From: Bacillota bacterium
GTDB lineage: Bacteria; Bacillota; Negativicutes; Sporomusales; UBA7701
Reading direction: 5' to 3'
Length of the DNA: 12,380 nt
Assembly (NCBI GenBank): GCA_023415075.1
Contig: JAEZLU010000329.1
Span: 1-12,380 of the forward strand
Positions 5,620 to 12,380 of the stretch are shown here, in pieces (the stretch's first letter is position 1; every line of letters starts with the position of its first letter). The notes below the pieces were generated by a model. That model ran no database searches. It was not told the origin of the DNA and saw only the letters and a list, made by a program, of their open reading frames with translations. The translations under genes and the position numbers were made by a program.

Positions 5620-7563
5620 CTAGCGGGCCAGGCGGTGGCGAAATACGCCGACCCCCAGCGGCCGCGGCGAATTTGCAATAATAGCGTCCAGCGCCGGCGT
5701 CTCAGGCTCCCGGTCGGGCCGGGCGGCCAGCCGGTCGAACTGCCGTCGGTAGGCGGCGGTCAGTTGGCCAACCAGTTCGGGCCGGTAGTGCTGGCCTTCG
5801 ATGCGGAGATTACTGATGCCACCGGCGTAAAGCGGCGCCAGGTTGGCCAGCAGGCAAAGGTCGTTGGCAAAAAGGATATGGCTGCGGCAGTATTGGTCGA
5901 TCATCAGGTCGTGCCGCTGGCCGGCGCTGTCCATCAGGGCAAACTGGCCGACGGCGCAGGTGTCCCGGCAGAGGCCGGCTGGCGAATCATCGCCGGCCAG
6001 GGCTTTCGGCAGACAATAGTCCATCACCATGGCTTCGAGCGAGCCGTGAACGACGACCTCGAGCGGCAAAATACCGGCGTTGGCAACGGCCGTTACCGCC
6101 GCCGCCGGCGCTTCCAGCGAGGCGGTTGCCTTGACCACCCCCTGGCTTTTTAGCCAGCTGGCAGCTGCTGAGTTCATGAGGCTGAAGGAAAAGTCGGCCT
6201 GGACGGGCAGGCCGGAAAGTCGGCGGGCCAGCCGCAGGCTGCCGAGGTTGCTTACCATCACGCCGGCGGCTTTGAGGCCGGCAAGAAGGGGGAAGAGCTG
6301 TTCCAGTTCGCCGCATTCCCGCCGGCCGGTGATCCGCGGCGTGGTTACGACGACGACGGCTTTGTACTTTCCGGCCAGGTCGGCGGCTTCGGCGATTTCG
6401 GCCTGCGTCCAAGGAGTGGACGGTTTATAAGCTTCGCCGCCGGCGTAAACGACATCGGCGCCGTTTTGGCAGGCGGCCGTCAGCGACGCCAGGTCGGCCA
6501 CCCGCACTGCCAGCTGTGGCCGGGGCCCTTTGGCCGCCCCGGCATTGATGATGACCGTCGGTGCCTGCGGTGTAGTGCTGAGGCCGGCCTCTTTGACCGC
6601 CTGGCTGAAGAATCGCGGTTCGCGTTCGCCGCCGAAACCGATCGCGCCGCTGCCGGGATTGCCGAAAGCGTAGCAGGTGGTAAAGTCGCGGGCCCGGTTA
6701 TCGTAGAGGCTCTGCCAGGCAGCCTCGTCGATGGTGTAGCTGGCGGGATCGGCAAAGTAGCTGTCGATGGCCTGCCGGTAGGTGCCGACCACCCGGCCGA
6801 CAAAGTCGGGGGTACGCATCCGGCCCTCGATTTTAAAGGAGCAGACACCGGCTGTTATCAGCTGCGGCAGATGACGGTACAGGCACATGTCTTTCATGGC
6901 CAGCTTGTACGGCCCAGGGTCAGCGTAGCGTTTGCTGTCGCCGGCGGCAAACCGGTAGGGCCAGCGGCAGGGCTTGAGGCAGCGGCCACGGTTGGAGCTT
7001 TGGCCGAACAGCACGCCGGAGTGCAGGCACTGGCCGCTCTGGGCGACGCACATGTCGCCGTGGATGAAGTATTCGACCTCGACGCCGGTCCGCTCACGGA
7101 TGACAGCCAGCTGGTCGAGGGACATTTCGCGGTTGAAGACCACCCTGGTGATGCCCCACTCCTGAAGGGTACGGACAGCGGCCTCGTTGTGGATGTTCAT
7201 CATCACCGAGGCGTGCAGGGGCACGGTGAGAGCCATTTCCCTAACCAGTTGGAGAACCGCCAGGTCCTGGACGATCAGGGCGTCCGGGCGGATGGCGTCA
7301 AGGAAGGCCAGATAAGACTGCATTGCCGGCAGTTCGTGCTCGCTGAGAAGATTGTTAACCGTGATATAAAGTTTGACGCCCCGGGTGTGAGCATACTCGC
7401 GGGCTTCGGCCAGCTGTTCATAGTCGAAGTTGACATCACTGCGGTGTAGCCGCATGTTGAAGCGTTTGCCGCCGAGGTAGACGGCGTCGGCGCCGGCGTC
7501 CACCGCGGCCTCGAACGCCTCCCAGGTGCCGGCGGGCGCTAGAAGTTCGACCGATTCAGGCAT
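5620..7563 (-). CDS. Tandem U32-family protein (peptidase U32; probable Fe-S hydroxylase type)
   Basis: Protein of 647 residues with two U32-like halves. Studied U32 members (RlhA, TrhP, UbiU/UbiV) are not peptidases in practice but Fe-S proteins needed for oxygen-independent hydroxylation of rRNA, tRNA or ubiquinone precursors. The N-terminal half (about 3-330) has ELLAPAG, VYLGGKRFNMR, the HGDMC...SGQC...RGRC...KDMC cysteine set (C172, C179, C195, C227) and SFKIEGR. The C-terminal half (about 350-620) repeats the pattern with VVYAGG, VVHGSLEAMVMDYC, a GLCRDTC pair and QYC (C517, C532, C536, C559), then LRIEG. Each half could bind one [4Fe-4S] cluster. The length is close to RlhA, but the substrate cannot be told. 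The frame is open to TTG codons at 7581 and 7572; the ATG at 7563 gives the usual family N-terminus but lacks a good ribosome site. It starts 27 bases after the binding-protein gene. Confidence 0.85.
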   Translation of the reverse strand: MPESVELLAPAGTWEAFEAAVDAGADAVYLGGKRFNMRLHRSDVNFDYEQLAEAREYAHTRGVKLYITVNNLLSEHELPAMQSYLAFLDAIRPDALIVQDLAVLQLVREMALTVPLHASVMMNIHNEAAVRTLQEWGITRVVFNREMSLDQLAVIRERTGVEVEYFIHGDMCVAQSGQCLHSGVLFGQSSNRGRCLKPCRWPYRFAAGDSKRYADPGPYKLAMKDMCLYRHLPQLITAGVCSFKIEGRMRTPDFVGRVVGTYRQAIDSYFADPASYTIDEAAWQSLYDNRARDFTTCYAFGNPGSGAIGFGGEREPRFFSQAVKEAGLSTTPQAPTVIINAGAAKGPRPQLAVRVADLASLTAACQNGADVVYAGGEAYKPSTPWTQAEIAEAADLAGKYKAVVVVTTPRITGRRECGELEQLFPLLAGLKAAGVMVSNLGSLRLARRLSGLPVQADFSFSLMNSAAASWLKSQGVVKATASLEAPAAAVTAVANAGILPLEVVVHGSLEAMVMDYCLPKALAGDDSPAGLCRDTCAVGQFALMDSAGQRHDLMIDQYCRSHILFANDLCLLANLAPLYAGGISNLRIEGQHYRPELVGQLTAAYRRQFDRLAARPDREPETPALDAIIANSPRPLGVGVFRHRLAR

Positions 7564-7590
7564 AAGTGACAAGCAGCTCAACTCCCGTTA

Positions 7591-8457
7591 TTATTCGAAG
7601 ATTTCCCGGGCGGCCGCCAGCAGGTCGGGGTCAAGGACAATGCCGAGATCGGCGGCCGCCGTGCGGTTGAGAAGGACATCAGGGTTGTTGACGATACCGA
7701 CCGGGATGGAACCGGGGTCGCCGCCGCCAAGGATCTGGATAGCCTGGTCGGCGCAGGCGACGCCGAGCTTGTAGTGGTCGGCGACCAGGGCCCCAAGAGC
7801 GCCGGCTGCCACGTTGCCGGCATTTGCGGCGATGATCGGTACCGCCGCCAGTTCGGCGTAGTAGGCGATGGTGGCGAAGTTTTCCTCGACCACCCGGCCA
7901 ATCGGAATGACAAGCACGTCGGTAGCCGGCGGCAAGTTTTCGCCGAGGGCCGAAAGGTCCTCCGGCCTGGCCAGCGGCAGTTCGCTCAGCCGGTAGTCGC
8001 CGGCAGCCGCTTTGAAGTTGGCGGCTTCCAGGCGGGAGTTGGCATCGCCCTCGTGGTACAGCAGGGCGATGTTCCTGGCCTGGGGCAAAAGCCGGCGGAT
8101 AAAGGCGACTTTGGCGGCGGCTGGAACCATGCCGGCCATACCGGTAGCCTTGCCGCCGGGCCGGTACATGGTGGCCGCCAGGCCCGCGCCCACCGGATCG
8201 AAGACGGGAGTGTAAACTACAGGGACGGCCGCCGGCAGGGCGATAGCCGCCTGAGCGGCCGGGGTGGAGCAGGCAAAAATCAGGTCGACGCCGCGGTCCA
8301 GCAGGTCGTGGGCCAGCTTGGGCAACAGGGCGGCGTTGCCGTCGGCGTTGCGGTATTCGAAGACCGCCGACCGGCCGTCGGCCGCCAGCCCTGCTTTGAA
8401 GCCGCGCACGGCGTCGTCAAGGTTTTGGGTCAGTTGAAGGATTCCGATGCGGTCCAT
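7591..8457 (-). CDS. ABC-type substrate-binding protein (ABC_sub_bind family) without signal peptide
   Basis: Protein of 288 residues matching the family of periplasmic-binding-like proteins that includes TrpX. It shows the opening RIGILQLTQNLDDAVRGFKAGL, the FACSTPAAQAA segment, VVYTPVFDPVGAGL, a central PQARNIALLYHEGDANS strand and a second lobe ending in NNPDVLLNRTAAADLGI. The two-lobe fold is expected to bind a small ligand such as an amino acid. Family members normally carry a lipoprotein or Sec signal; this one begins directly at the first beta strand, and an in-frame TAG lies 30 bases upstream of the ATG with no start codon between. No permease or ATPase gene is next to it. A cytoplasmic ligand-binding role is therefore more likely than transport. 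It is 9 to 27 bases from the U32 gene and probably shares its transcript. Confidence 0.8.
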   Translation of the reverse strand: MDRIGILQLTQNLDDAVRGFKAGLAADGRSAVFEYRNADGNAALLPKLAHDLLDRGVDLIFACSTPAAQAAIALPAAVPVVYTPVFDPVGAGLAATMYRPGGKATGMAGMVPAAAKVAFIRRLLPQARNIALLYHEGDANSRLEAANFKAAAGDYRLSELPLARPEDLSALGENLPPATDVLVIPIGRVVEENFATIAYYAELAAVPIIAANAGNVAAGALGALVADHYKLGVACADQAIQILGGGDPGSIPVGIVNNPDVLLNRTAAADLGIVLDPDLLAAAREIFE

Positions 8458-8489
8458 TATTAGCCCCCATCTTGAATATATGCGCTAAA

Positions 8490-8507
8490 GGCCGCTTATT
8501 TGCGGCC
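8490..8507 (-). terminator. Weak hairpin after the GlcF-type gene
   Basis: GGCCGC and GCGGCC form a 6-bp stem around AAATAA and are followed on the minus strand by TTTAGCG. It lies 8 bases past the stop at 8516 and 33 bases ahead of the next start. The short T run suggests partial termination or mRNA-end protection rather than a full stop. Confidence 0.4.
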
Positions 8508-8515
8508 AGTGGCGA

Positions 8516-9853
8516 TTAGTGAAAATGGAACTCGTCTTTTTTCGGCTTGGCGGCATCAATCTCGGCGCTGCCGGCTTTATAGGCCTGGGCCAGCAGTTGG
8601 ACGGTATGGAGGCAATTCTGGTTCAGGTTGTTTTGCACCAGGCCGTCGATAATATGCATCCGGCAGGAGCCGCAACTGGTGGCGACGATGTCGGCCTTGG
8701 TGGAGGCGATGTCGGCAATCTTGCGGTCGTTGATCTTGCGGGAAATTTCGTAGTTGGCCAGGCTGAAGGAGCCGCCGGCGCCGCAGCAGCGGTCCGGGTT
8801 TTTCATTTCCACCAGCCTGAGGCCGGGGATAGCCTTGAGGATTTCCCGCGGCTGGCTGGTGACCTTGATGCCGCGGGCCATGTGGCAAGGGTCGTGCATG
8901 GTGACGCCGGCCTTGACTTCACCCAGATTGTCCCGGCGGAATTTGACGACATCGACGAGAAACTCGCTGATCTCATAGGTTTTCTTTGCCAAGCCTTTGG
9001 CTTTTTCCTGCATCACCGGATCATCGGCGAACATTTCCGGGTATTCGATTTTGAAGGCTTCGGCGCACGACCCGCAGGCAGCGACGATGTAATCGGCGCC
9101 GGCCCGTTCGAAGGTTTCGATGTTGTGTCTGGCGAACACCCTGGCCAGGTCGGCGTCGCCGGACATGAACACCGGCGTGCCGCAGCAGTGCTGCATAGGC
9201 GGCAGGGTGACTTCGACGTCGTTGGCCTTGAGGACATCGACGACCGCCTGGCCGATGTCGGTGTAAACATAGTTGATGGTGCAACCGGTGAAAAAGGCGA
9301 CTTTCATTTTCGGGGCAGACACCTTGATGGTTTCCGGCAGTTGGCTCCTGAGCGGTGTGGCGGCGAAGGGGGCCAGCACTCGCCTCTTGTCGAGACCCGG
9401 CATCGGGAAGCGGGCTATTACCGCCAGTTTGCCTGGCAGCTTTTTCATCTGCAGCGGGCCGAACAGGCCGGCCATCCGTAGGGCGAAGTCGAACAGCGTG
9501 CGGTTGGCCAGCAGCTTGAAGACATTCTTTTTGATGGGGTGCAGGCCGCGGGCCTTGACGGCCGCCTGGCGGCCGCGGAGGATGAGCTCGTCGGCCTTGA
9601 CGCCGCAGGGGCATTTGGCGGCACAGGCTTTGCAGGAGACGCACATCGCCATCCGCTTGTCGAAACCGGCCGAGATTTCGCTGCGGCCGTCGATGACGGC
9701 TTCGATAAGGGCCAGTTTGCCGCGAGCCACGGCGGTTTCGTTCTGCAGTTCCTTATAGATCGGGCAGACTTCCATACAGTTGCCGCATTTCATGCAGTTG
9801 GCGATAGCGTCCTCGATGTCGGCCAGCAGTTTTTTGTCATTTGCGCTGCTCAT
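8516..9853 (-). CDS. glcF: GlcF-type (Fe-S)-binding oxidoreductase subunit
   Basis: Predicted Fe-S partner of the FAD oxidase encoded just upstream, 445 residues. The N-terminus has two ferredoxin-type motifs, CMKCGNCMEVCP (C20, C23, C26, C30) and CVSCKACAAKCP (C71, C74, C77, C81), for two [4Fe-4S] clusters. Two CCG domains follow: GCTINYVY...HCCGTPVF, and DPCHMARGI...RCCGAGGSF, each with an associated CGSC. This architecture is that of glycolate oxidase GlcF and D-lactate or glycerol-3-phosphate dehydrogenase Fe-S subunits, passing electrons from FAD to a quinone or other carrier. No membrane segment is visible. The frame opens at a GTG (9862) overlapping glcD, but the ATG at 9853 has the proper ribosome site. 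It begins 2 bases after the glcD stop, indicating translational coupling. Confidence 0.9.
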   Translation of the reverse strand: MSSANDKKLLADIEDAIANCMKCGNCMEVCPIYKELQNETAVARGKLALIEAVIDGRSEISAGFDKRMAMCVSCKACAAKCPCGVKADELILRGRQAAVKARGLHPIKKNVFKLLANRTLFDFALRMAGLFGPLQMKKLPGKLAVIARFPMPGLDKRRVLAPFAATPLRSQLPETIKVSAPKMKVAFFTGCTINYVYTDIGQAVVDVLKANDVEVTLPPMQHCCGTPVFMSGDADLARVFARHNIETFERAGADYIVAACGSCAEAFKIEYPEMFADDPVMQEKAKGLAKKTYEISEFLVDVVKFRRDNLGEVKAGVTMHDPCHMARGIKVTSQPREILKAIPGLRLVEMKNPDRCCGAGGSFSLANYEISRKINDRKIADIASTKADIVATSCGSCRMHIIDGLVQNNLNQNCLHTVQLLAQAYKAGSAEIDAAKPKKDEFHFH

Positions 9854-9855
9854 GT

Positions 9856-11238
9856 CTAACACTCCCCGACCAGTTTGCCCGGGTTGAGGATGCAGTTGGG
9901 GTCGAGGGCCTTTTTGATGGCCCGCATCGCCGCCATGCCGGCGGCGCCGAACTGGTCTTCCATGTACCGCAGCTTACCGAGGCCGATGCCGTGCTCGCCC
10001 GAGAGGGTGCCGCCAAGCTTGATGGCGGTGGCGAAGATTTCGTCCATCGCTTTGTAGACCCGCTCCATTTCTTCTTCGTTGCGCAGGTCGCAGACGATTG
10101 TCGGGTGGAGGTTGCCGTCGCCGGCGTGGCCGAAGGTGCCGATGGTTACCCGATGCCTGGCGGCCGATTCATTAACCGCCCGGATCATGTTCGGCACTTC
10201 GCTGCGGGGCACGGTGGCGTCTTCGACGAAAGTGGTCGGCCGCAGCTTAGCCAGGGCCGGCAGGGCGGCCCGGCGGGCGGCCCAGATTTTGTCGCGTTCG
10301 CCAGCGTCCTTGGCCACGCGGATTTCATCGGCGTTGTTGGCCTTGAGGACTTCGAATACTTTATCGGCTTCTTTTTCCACCACCGCGGGGATGCCGTCGA
10401 CTTCGATGAGCAACACGGCTTCGGCGTTCGTCGGCAGGCCGACTTTGGCGTAGTCTTCAACCGTGCGGATGGTGGCGTTGTCCATGATCTCGAGGGTGGC
10501 CGGGATGATTTTGTTGGCGATTATCGCCGAGATGGCGTTACCGGCGTTATCAAGGTTGGAGAAGATAGCCATCATGGCTTTGCGGGCTTCAGGCGCCGGC
10601 ACCAGCTTGACGGTGATCTTGGTGATAACCCCCAGCGTGCCTTCGGCGCCGGTGAACAGTTTGGTCAGGTCATAACCGGAGACGTCCTTGACGTTTTTGC
10701 CGCCGGTTTGGATTACCGCGCCGTCGGCCAGGACGACTTCGAGACCCATGACATAGTGCTTGGAAACGCCGTATTTGAGGCCGCGCAGGCCGCCGGCGTT
10801 CTCGGACACCGTGCCGCCTAGGGTGGCGGTGGCCACCGTGCCGGGGTCGGGCGGATAGATCAGGCCGAATTCCTCGACCGCTTTGTTGAGGTCGCCGACG
10901 ACCACGCCGGGCTCGGCGGTGGCCACCAGGTTGGCGGCGTCGATTTCGACGATTTTGTTGAAGCGGGTCATTAGAAGGACGATGCCGCCTTTGGTCGGCA
11001 CGGTGCCGGCGCTCAGGTTAGTGCCCGAACCGCGCGGGTAGACGGGTATCTGTTCACGGTTTGCCAGCGCCAGGACCTGGGATACTTCCCGGGTGTCGGC
11101 CGGCGATATGACGGCGTCCGGCATATGGGAAAACCCGGGCGTGGCGTCGTAGGAATAGCACAGCAGTTCTTCCTTGCTTGTAAGGACGTGGGCGTCACCG
11201 ACGATTTTTTTGAAGGCGTTGATAAGCTCGATTTTCAT
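9856..11238 (-). CDS. glcD: GlcD-type FAD-linked oxidase (glycolate or D-lactate dehydrogenase)
   Basis: Predicted flavoprotein of 460 residues oxidising a 2-hydroxy acid, most likely glycolate or D-lactate, to the 2-keto acid. The FAD-binding PCMH domain covers about 35-215, with PRGSGTNLSAG (68-78), PPDPGT (129-134), GGTVSENAGG (141-150) and SGYDLTKLFTGAEGTLGVIT (187-206). The C-terminal cap has GTFGHAGDGNLHP (367-379) and SGEHGIG (413-419) with the metal and substrate histidines intact. Sequence alone does not separate glycolate from D-lactate specificity. Unlike the lactate system of Acetobacterium, no EtfA/EtfB genes adjoin it inside this window. The ATG has GGAG 6 bases upstream. It follows the cytochrome b gene by 38 bases. 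Confidence 0.92.
   Translation of the reverse strand: MKIELINAFKKIVGDAHVLTSKEELLCYSYDATPGFSHMPDAVISPADTREVSQVLALANREQIPVYPRGSGTNLSAGTVPTKGGIVLLMTRFNKIVEIDAANLVATAEPGVVVGDLNKAVEEFGLIYPPDPGTVATATLGGTVSENAGGLRGLKYGVSKHYVMGLEVVLADGAVIQTGGKNVKDVSGYDLTKLFTGAEGTLGVITKITVKLVPAPEARKAMMAIFSNLDNAGNAISAIIANKIIPATLEIMDNATIRTVEDYAKVGLPTNAEAVLLIEVDGIPAVVEKEADKVFEVLKANNADEIRVAKDAGERDKIWAARRAALPALAKLRPTTFVEDATVPRSEVPNMIRAVNESAARHRVTIGTFGHAGDGNLHPTIVCDLRNEEEMERVYKAMDEIFATAIKLGGTLSGEHGIGLGKLRYMEDQFGAAGMAAMRAIKKALDPNCILNPGKLVGEC
9862..9867 (-). promoter_or_regulatory. Ribosome binding site deciding the glcF start
   Basis: GGGGAG, inside the end of glcD, lies 8 bases before the ATG at 9853 and abuts the alternative GTG at 9862, which therefore has no usable site. 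Confidence 0.6.
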
Positions 11239-11276
11239 TTTCTGCTCCTTTGCGCTATAGTCACCCTAGTTGCTTT

Positions 11277-11966
11277 CTAGGCAGATACCTGCCGGCCGGC
11301 GTCGGCTTTTCTCACCGGTTCAATTTCTTCGGCCACCCATACCGGGTTGTGGTCCTCGGCTTCGGCCAGCGGCTGGGTGCCGTCGCCGAACATCGCCTTG
11401 AACTCGCCCCAGTTGTAGATGCCGAGAAAGATATGGGCAAAGAGCGACAGCCCGAGGAAGAGGCCGATGTAGAGGTGGAACTGGTCGGCCCAGTAGACGA
11501 AGGCTTTGGGGGCCACCGGGATAAAGGCGTACAGCAGCCAGCCGGTGACGGTGAGGATTATGCCGCCGATGAGGAGGCAGATGCCCAGCGATTTCTGGCC
11601 GGAGTTCATCTTGCCCATCGGCGGGACGATGATTTTCTTGCCGAGAAACATTTTCTGCGGGTAGCCGCCGCCCACCAGCATCCAGCCGACGTCGCGGTCG
11701 TCGAAGCTGAAAATGCGGCGGACGAAAGCCACCACCCGGTCGAGGCAGAAGATGGTATAAAGGATGGCCGAAAAGGTGAAGATGGCGGCGCCGACGATGT
11801 GGATGCGTATCGCCAGGTTGACAAGGTCGTCGCTGCCCGGCTTAAGCCAGATGATGAAGCCGGTGAGGGCCGCCGGCAGGAAACCGAGGATGAGGCCCCA
11901 GTGGAAAAGCCGCGACGAGAGCGGGTGTTTGAGGACGCGCGGTCCTTCACTGTGTCCGTGGCTCAT
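11277..11966 (-). CDS. Cytochrome b subunit of the hydrogenase (FdnI/HyaC-like)
   Basis: Predicted membrane anchor of 229 residues carrying two b hemes and passing electrons from a periplasmic hydrogenase to menaquinone. Four hydrophobic helices lie at about 20-41, 51-75, 126-148 and 163-186. Candidate heme ligands are H22 (SSRLFHWG), H56 (RIHIVGA), H164 (DQFHLYIG) and H178 (LFAHIFLG). The MGKMNSGQKSLG segment before helix 3 is typical of the formate dehydrogenase gamma / cytochrome b561 family. The C-terminal ~35 residues are acidic and probably cytoplasmic. Its start overlaps the stop of the hydrogenase small subunit by one base (TGATG), strong evidence that it serves this hydrogenase rather than a formate dehydrogenase. 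Confidence 0.88.
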   Translation of the reverse strand: MSHGHSEGPRVLKHPLSSRLFHWGLILGFLPAALTGFIIWLKPGSDDLVNLAIRIHIVGAAIFTFSAILYTIFCLDRVVAFVRRIFSFDDRDVGWMLVGGGYPQKMFLGKKIIVPPMGKMNSGQKSLGICLLIGGIILTVTGWLLYAFIPVAPKAFVYWADQFHLYIGLFLGLSLFAHIFLGIYNWGEFKAMFGDGTQPLAEAEDHNPVWVAEEIEPVRKADAGRQVSA

Positions 11967-12286
11967 CAGCTCATCCCTCCTATTTTGCTGCGGTCGATGT
12001 AGCGGGTGTGGAACAGTTCTTCGGCCAGCGGGCTCAGGGGCTTGCCGGCAAACTTCTTGTACATGTCGCCGACGGCGGCATTGTTGTGGCTCTGGCGGGC
12101 CTTGGCCTTGGCATCGTCGCGGTAAAGACCCTGGGCCCGCATTTTGATGTATTTGCTGCGGTCCTGAACAAGGTCGGTGGCAGCGTAGGCGCCGGTCCAG
12201 AGGATGGCCGCCCCTACTCCGAGGACGCCGAGGAATTCCCGACGGGTAACCTTGACCGCTTTTTCTACATAATCGTAACTTGCCAT
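11966..12286 (-). CDS. hydB: [FeFe]-hydrogenase small subunit with Tat signal
   Basis: Small subunit of 106 residues of a periplasmic [FeFe]-hydrogenase. Residues 14-20, TRREFLG, followed by a hydrophobic stretch and GAYAA, form a twin-arginine signal. The folded large and small subunits would be exported together on this one signal, as known for Desulfovibrio HydAB. The mature part matches the iron-hydrogenase small-subunit domain: YIKMRAQGLYRDD, an RQSHNN segment, then MYKKF.GKPLSPLAEELFHTRYIDRS, which wraps the large subunit in Desulfovibrio. The start is supported by GAGGAGG seven bases upstream. It is preceded within 13 bases by the large-subunit stop and overlaps the cytochrome b gene by one base. 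Confidence 0.88.
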   Translation of the reverse strand: MASYDYVEKAVKVTRREFLGVLGVGAAILWTGAYAATDLVQDRSKYIKMRAQGLYRDDAKAKARQSHNNAAVGDMYKKFAGKPLSPLAEELFHTRYIDRSKIGGMS

Positions 12287-12299
12287 TTCGCTACCTCCT

Positions 12300-12380
12300 C
12301 TACGACCATGGAAGCATGGCCCGGTATTTGTCCAGCCAGGAGGTCCCCATCGGGTTGATGGGCTGGCCGCCGCCGTTGAC
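12300..12380 (-). CDS. hydA: [FeFe]-hydrogenase large subunit, C-terminal end only (partial)
   Basis: Only the last 26 codons lie in the window; the gene continues past the right edge. The first residues visible, VNGGGQP, match the last H-cluster motif of [FeFe]-hydrogenases (CxxGCxxGGGQP), whose cysteine ligands fall just outside. A tail of about 19 residues ending in WLDKYRAMLPWS follows. The stop is 13 bases ahead of the Tat-bearing small-subunit gene, and that pairing is the main support for the call. The N-terminal ferredoxin-like domain and the catalytic cysteines cannot be checked here. Confidence 0.8.
   Translation of the reverse strand, partial: VNGGGQPINPMGTSWLDKYRAMLPWS

Noticed and set aside
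9841..10821. + strand open frame of 326 codons opposite glcD
   Set aside because: It is antisense to clear FAD-oxidase motifs and has no recognisable fold.

Overview
The window reads as chromosomal sequence from a GC-rich, anaerobic, respiring or acetogenic Firmicute. A diderm Negativicute of the Sporomusa type fits best, but this is inference. The evidence is a Tat-exported periplasmic [FeFe]-hydrogenase with its own b-type cytochrome, glycolate/D-lactate dehydrogenase GlcD/GlcF-type proteins, oxygen-sensitive U32-family Fe-S proteins, a sporulation-kinase-like sensor kinase, and strong GGAGG-type ribosome binding sites. No rRNA, tRNA, CRISPR array, insertion sequence or phage gene was seen. 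No gene-free stretch exceeds 300 bases.

Layout from left to right. Bases 1-153 carry nested hairpins on the + strand, two of them with GGA in the loop, and end in a perfect intrinsic terminator. They look like the 3' part of a structured RNA or a structured 3' UTR. An HD-GYP cyclic-di-GMP phosphodiesterase (minus) and a MutT-like Nudix hydrolase (plus) then diverge from an AT-rich 184-base intergenic region. The Nudix gene converges on a membrane sensor histidine kinase (minus) that has no response regulator next to it.

From about 3390 to the right edge all genes lie on the minus strand, closely spaced, and are read from right to left. The order of transcription is: [FeFe]-hydrogenase large subunit (only its C-terminal tail is inside the window), Tat-type small subunit, four-helix cytochrome b, GlcD-type FAD oxidase, GlcF-type Fe-S protein, a weak hairpin, an ABC-type substrate-binding protein without a signal peptide, a double-domain U32 protein, a class-III aminotransferase of the alanine-glyoxylate type, and a UbiA-family prenyltransferase. 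A 14-bp perfect hairpin follows the last gene.

Working model (inference). The hydrogenase oxidises H2 outside the membrane and its cytochrome b passes electrons to menaquinone. GlcD/GlcF oxidises glycolate or D-lactate, possibly with the same electron pool. The aminotransferase could convert glyoxylate from GlcDF into glycine. The UbiA enzyme makes a prenylated quinone precursor. The U32 protein probably hydroxylates RNA or a quinone-type aromatic, as studied U32 members do. The unsecreted binding protein and the two-domain U32 protein are the least explained parts.
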